Positions 14,009 to 22,100 of a stretch of DNA of 37,760 nucleotides are shown piece by piece. The notes beneath the pieces were generated by a model. That model saw only the letters and a program-made list of their open reading frames with translations, ran no database searches and was not told where the DNA came from. Numbering within the stretch: the first letter of the stretch is position 1; the number at the start of each line of letters is the position of its first letter. The stretch comes from Prevotella sp. (GTDB lineage Bacteria; Bacteroidota; Bacteroidia; Bacteroidales; Bacteroidaceae), in the NCBI GenBank assembly GCA_017561825.1, contig JAFZBK010000039.1, positions 1 to 37,760 of the forward strand. The letters are read 5' to 3'. The translations under genes were made by a program, and so were the position numbers.

Positions 14009-16162
14009 CTACTTTTTTTCAGGAATGGTCACAATAGCGGTATTTGAACGGCTCGTCTCCCTCCCGTCACGGAACTTGATTTTTACATAATACTCAGCAG
14101 TTTCACCTGGTCGTATCGTATAGTCAAAATAAGTCGGCTCGTCCTTGGCAGCCGAGGTGACATAGCGAAATCCTTCTTTGCCTTTAGCCTTGCGGTAAAT
14201 GCAATAGTAATAGTCTGCGTCAATGGGTATCTGTCCCACATCCCATCCTAAACGTACCGAACCGTCACGTTGTTCATAGCCAGCATAGAGTTTGATGGGC
14301 ACTTCGAACACTTGTGGTCCACGGAAGAGGAACGACTGCTGCATACTAAGACCCGATGATGCTCCCATGTGACTAATGGTCTCAACAGCGTAGTAGTAGC
14401 GGCGATCCTGTTCGTAGGGCGGTCGATCCTCCATATAGAAGGTGTTATCTTGCAGCGAGTCGGCATCGATAGTGGCAATAAGCGTCCAGTGATCCTCGCC
14501 TTTGAGCTTACGCAGTAGCCGGTGCTGCTTCACTGTGGCTTCGTTGGAACCAATCCACCAGATACGAATCGCTTCATCGTCCATGGAAACGGAGTCCACA
14601 CGACAGGTCATTGGCGGAGTGAAGTCTGGTATGGGTACGGCAATGGCTTCAGACATCTGTGAGTCATTACCACTCCAGTCAGAGGCTTTCACCTTATAAT
14701 AAACATATCGTTGGTTCAGATTAATATTAATCGTGTCGAAGTAGAGCGTGTCGCGCAGGTCAACAGGAGTAATGCGTATAAACTGGTGGTCCAAAGCATT
14801 GGCTTTGTAAATCTCATACTGACGAACATCCTTGTCGGGCGAAGGACTCCAGCGCAGGCTGACCAATCCTGTGGGAGATACCAGTGCGCGGAAGTTCTGC
14901 GGAGTTTCTGGAGCCTTTACATCGGAGATGCGGATGGGCATGGGTACCGACATTGCTACGTTATGAGCCGTATCATAGGCGGCTATGGCGATGGTTCCTG
15001 TAGAAAGACCAGTAACATTGACCACACACATGGTGTCGGTTGGAGACAGGAGTGTGTCGGTGAGTGGTAGCCACTGGCCAAGTGTTACTTGCTCATGGTA
15101 GTATAGAGGCGCAAAACCTTCGAAATCAGCCTCTAAGCTATCCTTATGCCATATAATGCGGGCAATCACAGCATTGCCAGGACGCTCAATCTCGATACGG
15201 TCAAGCACCGGGATGGCAGGTGGAACGAGGTCGCGCACCTCCACGCGGTGGACAGCCGACGGGTTACTGCGCAGACCGAAAGCGTCGTAGGCCCGCAAAC
15301 GGTATTCATAGGTACCGATAGCAAGTCCCTCATCGTTGTACACGTTTAGGTCAGCCTCAAGAGCAGGATTCACCTGGGATGGCAGGTAGGGGCGTTCGTT
15401 CAGCACGCGCCACGAACCCGTTCCGTTGTCACGACGTTCAATGTCATAAACAGTGTGTTTGTCATGTGGCCAGTAAATCTGCACGTTGTTAGGGGCAATG
15501 ACAGAGTCGGTGATTTCTGTCGTGTAGCTATCGGGAATATAAGGAGTGTTCTTTACATCGAAATGAATGCCGCCCTGTACAGGTAGAATGCTGTCAGGAA
15601 CCAAAGGATTGACGATATAGTCGTAGGTAACTCCAGACTGCGCAGTGCGGTCGATGAACATCAGTCCCATGGCCTGAGCTATGTCGGGACGCATTTCGGC
15701 AATGAGCATGGCAAAGCTGTACAGTGTTTGCTGTTCCTCCCTTACTTCAAGGATACTGCCCGCTGTTCCAGGGGCACTCTGTGTCTGGTCGAGACTGGTG
15801 CCCTTGCCGAAGATGAGTTGTACTGCTGCGGCAGCCAACGAGTCGTTTGCAGCAAAACGACTCATAAACTCACGTCGACTGATGGGGTGGACATTGGTGG
15901 CCAACGTGTCGATTCTGAAGTCTTGCTCACGACAGACACGCACCACCTCATAGCCATAACCATTGAGATACTTCCAAGGCACAAACTCATCAGGTGCCCA
16001 ACGCACCATCACACTGTCACCCATGGCTCGGGTCAGCACGCTGATCTTGTACCAATGGCGATCAGGTGTCTGCGCTTCAACGCTGGTGTCGATTGTCTGT
16101 GCTGTCAGCGCAAGGGGCATCAGTGCCCCCATCAGCCAAAAAACTATTTTACTCTTATTCAT
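14009..16162 (-). CDS. Secreted fibronectin type III repeat protein
   Basis: A 717-residue exported protein: signal peptide 1-21 (KIVFWLMGALMPLALTAQ). An N-terminal region (~25-200) of unknown fold is followed by four fibronectin type III-like units at about 205-310, 405-505, 508-610 and 625-715. The FN3 signs are APETPQNFRAL with VSLRWSPSPDKDVRQYEIYK and YVYYKVKASDWSGN; similarly IRIWWIGSNEATVKQHRLLR and RYYYAVETIS. No sorting domain is visible at the C-terminus. Its ATG overlaps the TAA of the giant gene by one base (TAATG), so it is translationally coupled to it. It probably partners the giant protein, which also carries FN3-like N-terminal strands. Confidence 0.9.
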   Translation of the reverse strand: MNKSKIVFWLMGALMPLALTAQTIDTSVEAQTPDRHWYKISVLTRAMGDSVMVRWAPDEFVPWKYLNGYGYEVVRVCREQDFRIDTLATNVHPISRREFMSRFAANDSLAAAAVQLIFGKGTSLDQTQSAPGTAGSILEVREEQQTLYSFAMLIAEMRPDIAQAMGLMFIDRTAQSGVTYDYIVNPLVPDSILPVQGGIHFDVKNTPYIPDSYTTEITDSVIAPNNVQIYWPHDKHTVYDIERRDNGTGSWRVLNERPYLPSQVNPALEADLNVYNDEGLAIGTYEYRLRAYDAFGLRSNPSAVHRVEVRDLVPPAIPVLDRIEIERPGNAVIARIIWHKDSLEADFEGFAPLYYHEQVTLGQWLPLTDTLLSPTDTMCVVNVTGLSTGTIAIAAYDTAHNVAMSVPMPIRISDVKAPETPQNFRALVSPTGLVSLRWSPSPDKDVRQYEIYKANALDHQFIRITPVDLRDTLYFDTININLNQRYVYYKVKASDWSGNDSQMSEAIAVPIPDFTPPMTCRVDSVSMDDEAIRIWWIGSNEATVKQHRLLRKLKGEDHWTLIATIDADSLQDNTFYMEDRPPYEQDRRYYYAVETISHMGASSGLSMQQSFLFRGPQVFEVPIKLYAGYEQRDGSVRLGWDVGQIPIDADYYYCIYRKAKGKEGFRYVTSAAKDEPTYFDYTIRPGETAEYYVKIKFRDGRETSRSNTAIVTIPEKK

Positions 16163-19100
16163 TATTTCATGACATCTTTAATATCAAACGTGTAATTACT
16201 CAACTGATGAGTTTCTATCGTAGGATTGTAATTGAACTCTATGATTTCGGGTGTAATGTAATAGCTGCCGTTTGCCTGTTTTTCAGTACATACATCGAAG
16301 GCATGTTCGCTGTCGGCACCGATTCCCGTATGATAGGCATTCTGCCTGTAGCAGGCAAACTTCAGATTCTTGATATTTTGCAACAGCGACCTGGCATCGA
16401 TGTCCTTCGGGGAATACAGCGTCCTCCCTCTATCATCCTTTCTTTCATTAAGAAAATCTTTTCCGTATGATACAATCAGGTTGTTCTCGTTAGTCACCTG
16501 ATGGGCACGATTCCTGTTCAGTCGCCATACTATATTCGGCCGTCGGGTAATGACGTATGTGTCACTGTTACGTAGAATAGAACCTTCATTGATGAACTGG
16601 TCATATTCTTTTCCTTTCCTTCCCTGATAATCACCATCATAATCAGCATAAATCATCAGCGGCACATTCAGCACAAGGAAGGAGGCTTTATTATGACGAG
16701 TGTAAATCGTCGTGTTATTCCTGGACTTGAACGAATAGTAGTCTTCCAGACTGATGTTCATGGAACCGTATGGCTTTTCAATGTTCTTATATACATCACT
16801 CAACTGATGGGTTTTTGTAATCTGCGACACTTTATGGACAGCATTACGGATGGCTGCCGCCATTCGGCAGTCGGCTAAAATGGTGGATGTAATCGCATCT
16901 ACGGCATCCTGTCTCTTCTCAAAGCCCCATGTATAGCGTCTGTGATCGCTGCGGTCACTGGCATAATACATACTTGGGGCAAAGAATTGGCTTACGTCAT
17001 AGATTTCCTTTTCGTCGGCGGAAGAAGCCAAATGACCTCCATCGGTATATTTCGAATGGTTGCCCTGACGATATTCTGGCCTATCAAGTTCAAGTGTCAG
17101 ACCGGGGAAGTCGGAATAACGATAAGGTGGATAGCCGCCAATTATAGCCCACTTCGACCAATACCCCATCGAGAGGTAGGGATCCAGTTTCCAAAGGTTA
17201 TCAGAAGCTATCTTCTCATTATTGTAATTGGTCTGGTAGTTATACTCCACTTCCTGCAACTGTATTCGGACGCGTTCACGCCTTCGAATATCGTTGAAAT
17301 ACGTTTTGGAATAATCCTCATCGAAGTTGTTGTACGCGTTCTCTGGAATAAGTAATCTCGAATAGAGACAGGTGGAGAAGTCCTTCATGTCAACGTTGTA
17401 CTTCAGTCGCTGCACGGCCATGCTATCCAATTCCATCGTTTCGCTCTCTAAGCTACTAAGATAGGTGGTCAGATAGGCATCCATGTTCAGCTCACCTTCC
17501 TCAGTCACCTCGCTCTTACCTGTCTGACTGGCATCATAACCCGACTTCTTTTTGTCGCCCATAATGTCATCGTCCTTCTTTTCAGCCTTCTGGGTGCTGT
17601 AGGTCAGCGCCAATTCGTCAATGTGTTCCATCAGGTTGTCGTAGCTCTTTTTGTGGATACGATTGATGGAGATACGGAGATACTTATAACCTCTTCCTGC
17701 CATCACCTTAATGGGGTTGATGTCGATTTCATTCTTGGTACGCAGGAAGATATAGTCACCTTTTACATCGGTATCGACCTTGATCTCCTCCAACGGAATC
17801 TGGAACATGTCAGAGTCCATGTCGCGCTGCAAGTCGGGTTCATGTACTTCTGGCAGATCAGCATCAGCAATGACATCGGCCAGTGATGGTTTCGGTGGCA
17901 TCGGTTCATCGAAGGTAAACACAGGGATGTTCTCATCATTTAAGAACTGCCACTGCTGCTGAGTGATACCATCAGAATCAAGCACTGTCGCCTTATGTGT
18001 TTTATCGTCACGGCTAATATCCACATAGGGAGTGCCCTCTATGAGGAATCCACCAGTACCTGGGACTGCGGCCTCATGACCGTCGGAATACACCTGATAG
18101 ACGAGAATCGTAGGTGTGTACGTATCACGATCGCCCTTGGCAGGGTTAAAGACATTAGTGATATACGTTGGTATTGCATAGAAACCCACGATTTCATTCT
18201 TGCTATTGTCGCTCCTTTTTTCTTTCATGAGCATGTCGGTGGCCTTCTGCTTGGTAGCTTCCGCACGTTTGTACTCCGTGTAGGACTGTTTGGCGGTTTT
18301 TGAAGCTTTCACCCGTTGGAAGATAGTATCGTTTGCCTCAACGATGTCCAACTCTGGCATAGGACCATATAATCTTCTCAGCTTGGCATCACCGCCAGTC
18401 TGTCTCACATTGTTAACTCTCGTATTGGTCTCAGTGACTCTCGTATTAGTCTCTCTCATGTTAGTGACTCTCGTATTGGTCTCTCTCGTGTTAGTGACTC
18501 TAGCAGCGTTAGTCATCATCGTGTTAGACACCTTCTCTGTTGCCATGCTTCCGATGATGGTAGTTGTGTTAACACCTTCGTTCTTGTAAACATTATATAT
18601 ATCCTTAGAACCTTTATCAGTCTTAAGTACATCCATTGTTTCTTTCAACTTGAGAACTTCACCCTTTTCCTTGGCTATATTGACAATGAAATCTCTAATA
18701 TTCTCCTCGAATTGGTGGACATCAATTTGAGGTATGTACTCCTGAGAGCTTGACGGCATGGTTTCTATAGCATCTCTATAGACTTTTTCTCTGATTAAGA
18801 ATTTCCAGTCGCGCCATCCAGGATAGTGAGCATCCAGCCACGGTGTGTACACATCGTTCTTCCACTGCTTTTGGGCAGCGTTCCTTCTCTTGTTATACTC
18901 GGCCAAAGGACCTTCTTCGTATTCTTTCATGGCCGCAGCATAGGCTTCTTCCACAGCTCTGTCGTAAGCTTCCTGCTCCATACGGTAGTCGTAGGAAGCC
19001 TGTTCGTTATGTAGAATCTTGGAAGGCGACTCCCATACATTGGAACTTGGCTTCGAGACTTCTATGCGCAACGATACCGGCTCATCGGCACTGCCGAAGT

Positions 19101-22100
19101 TATCAACATCCCAACGAGAATGAGCCAATGCAAAAGTAGGCCGCTTCAAGTCGTCATAATAGTCGGTGTTGAACACCATAATATCCTTCTCCAGAACAGC
19201 GGGTGTAGGATCAGTACGGAAATAATAGTACTGTGTCTGATACCATGGCACTCGCTTATCCTTATGGTTGGTTGTTGAGTCGTTGAAGAAGGGATCGCCC
19301 CATTCACCGTCGCGCCATTCCTGTGCATAACCAGAAAGCTTCAGGCGATAAAGTTTGCCATAATCGAGTGAACCAGAGGCCACATTGTAAAGCTTGTGGT
19401 TCTTGGTATTGTAGGGTACCCTCTGGTCGTACGTAGCCTTCGGATTATCCACAGTGGCCTGATCAGGTTCGAAGCATGCCAGACGGATGCTGTCAGGTGA
19501 CAGACAGAACCGATAGGTACGCGAGGCTTCTTCACTGTACTTTTCAAGTTCCTCATCGAAGTCAGCTATCTGATAAGCCTTGTTCTGGTCGAGCAAACGG
19601 AACGGTGTGTCCATCTCCATGTTGGTATTGAATTCCGGATACACGGAGGCTGAAATGATATTTTCCTCGTTCCATCCTGTATCGTGATCTTCGTCGCCAG
19701 GTGTCACATCACCGAAGATATCAATATTATCGAGCGGGTTACCAAATTCGGGTGTACATACCTCGCCAGCCTTCAGTTGCACAGTGGCACTTCCTTTGAT
19801 GAGTCCGCCCAACAGATTGAAGTGGGCTTTGGCCTTTCCATAAATCCATGTCGGGTTGGGCATACCTGCCTTGAGCAAAGCACCGAGACCAACATCTACG
19901 AGAGGTATCTTACCACGGTAGAGCCACAGGTCAATGTCGAGACCGATCTCGCCCTTGAGCAAGGCATATACCTGTCCCATGCCGTACCAGCCATTCTTAC
20001 CAGCTTCGCCACCACCAATACACTGAGTACCTTTCTTCAGTTTCATAATCATCACGTCGAAGCCTGCAATTGCTGTCGAGCGAGCATAGACGAGTCCTAA
20101 GTTGAGACCCATGTCACCGTATATCTTCGCACCAAAAGCTACACCACCCTTGTTACCACCAGGTTTGAAGGTAGAGAACTGCTTTGTGCGGGTTTTCACG
20201 GCCTCAGCATTCAAGTCACCGTCCCCCTGGGTCAGGTTTTCCTGTTTCAGACCCAAGTAATCACTGATTTCCTTGGGGATAGGAGGAAGATCGTCAAGGG
20301 GCAGCTCGTTGCCGAAGCACAGGTAGGCATCGGCATAGATGGTAGCCCACATGGCAAAGTGGTCGGTCTTCTTACCCAAGGCGAAGTCGATGAACGTAAT
20401 GCGGCAACGCTTGTCTTGCTCCTCATTCTTCGAGGGCTGACCGATGTAGAGATGCCACAGGGCAGGCTTGTGTTCCACCTTCTTATCTTTCCATGTAATC
20501 TTGAAGTTCACATTGACAGTGGCTCCAGCCTTCAGGTGTCCGCTGCTCTCTCCTTTCTTTTGTTGCTCATTCTTATCAGCCTGAGAGGTTTCGGTGTTGC
20601 GGCCACTTCCCTCGCCCATCTCCGACAATCCTGTATTTGCCTTTTTCTTCAAGTTGGCTACCAAATCAGAACCCACAAATTCCTTGAAAGCATCTTCCAT
20701 ATCTGCTGTGGCATCGACCGTGACATCCACCTCGAAGTACTTTTTCTCGTCTGTATTCTCATAGACAATACTTGCCTCTGCATTGACAAGTCCTTTTGAA
20801 CCGTCATCGTTGGTGACAGCGTGCATATCGGCTTTCATCTTGATGGTTGACAACCTATGGTGGAACATATCGTAGAACACCATCATATCACCATTAGCCG
20901 TAATAGCGTTATCTCCACCACAGACCAGACCAACACCTAAGAGACCACCCAACATACCGTAGTGGGCCGTCACATTGTCTTTCGAGAATTCCAACTTAAC
21001 ATCTTGCTTCCGGCAATTCCAATAGAAACCGCCTTTGATGCTTTTAATCGAAACGGGCTGGATGGAAGAAAGTGCCTTGGAAGAGGCCTGTACCTCGAGG
21101 AAACAATAATTGTAGGTACTGTCAATATTGACCTTTGCGGGTATCTTGTCACCATATCTCTTTTTGAGCTCATCATTGATCTCAATCTGCGACTTCTTCT
21201 TTTCCACAAAGGCTCCTGCAGCATCAAACTTCAAGAATTCGCCTGGCAAGCTGAAGTGCAATTCACCTTTATAGCCTTTCTCTGTAGTACTGCTGGGTAC
21301 TTCGAGCTTACCTTTCAGTGAAATGCCACCAAAGTCTGAATCAATAGACGCATCTTCAAAGTGAGTATCCTTGTATTTCAAACTCTTGTTTTTCAGATCG
21401 GCCACAGCCATGATGGAGAATGTGGCACTTGCCTGCAGCTTGTCTTCAAGCACACCCAACTTACCTCCAATGGTAAGCCCGACTTCTTGTTCTGCTAATT
21501 TCGATGTATTCAGCTTAAACTTTTCAATAGTAAAACTGAATCCGCCTAATTTCTTTTGCGGTGAAGCACCACTCCATTTGCCAATGTCGAAATAAACCGT
21601 CTTGTCATCGCTCACCATTGTACGGTCGTCCTCACGGCCTTCAGAAGTCCATTCGTCCACCCAGTTCTGGTACTGCTGTGCCTGATTTTTGTCCACTTCC
21701 GACTTCCAACGCTGGCAGTTGGCCAGTCTCATGCGTGTGAACTGTATCTCTGGCAATGAGAATCCCAACTTTGTAGCTACTCCCAAATTATCAGCAATAC
21801 GACTGCTGATGGAGATATCACCACCTAAGCACAACTCCACACGAGCCGACTTGGTATCCTCTGCCTCAACGAGGAAGAAGGTTTGCTTCTCATCAAAATT
21901 AACATCTGCAAGGAAGAAATCCATGCTGATCTGCTCTGTCTGCCATGTCTTGAATATGAACAGACGATCTTCGGCTTTGGGGTTTTCGCGTTTGTTGTAT
22001 GACTCCAACCCCGCCTTGTAGTATATCTCAGCCTTATTGCCCTTCTTGTTTTTAAGAAGCGGAACGTTAAACTTACCGTCAAAGCCGCAGCGCTTGAAGT

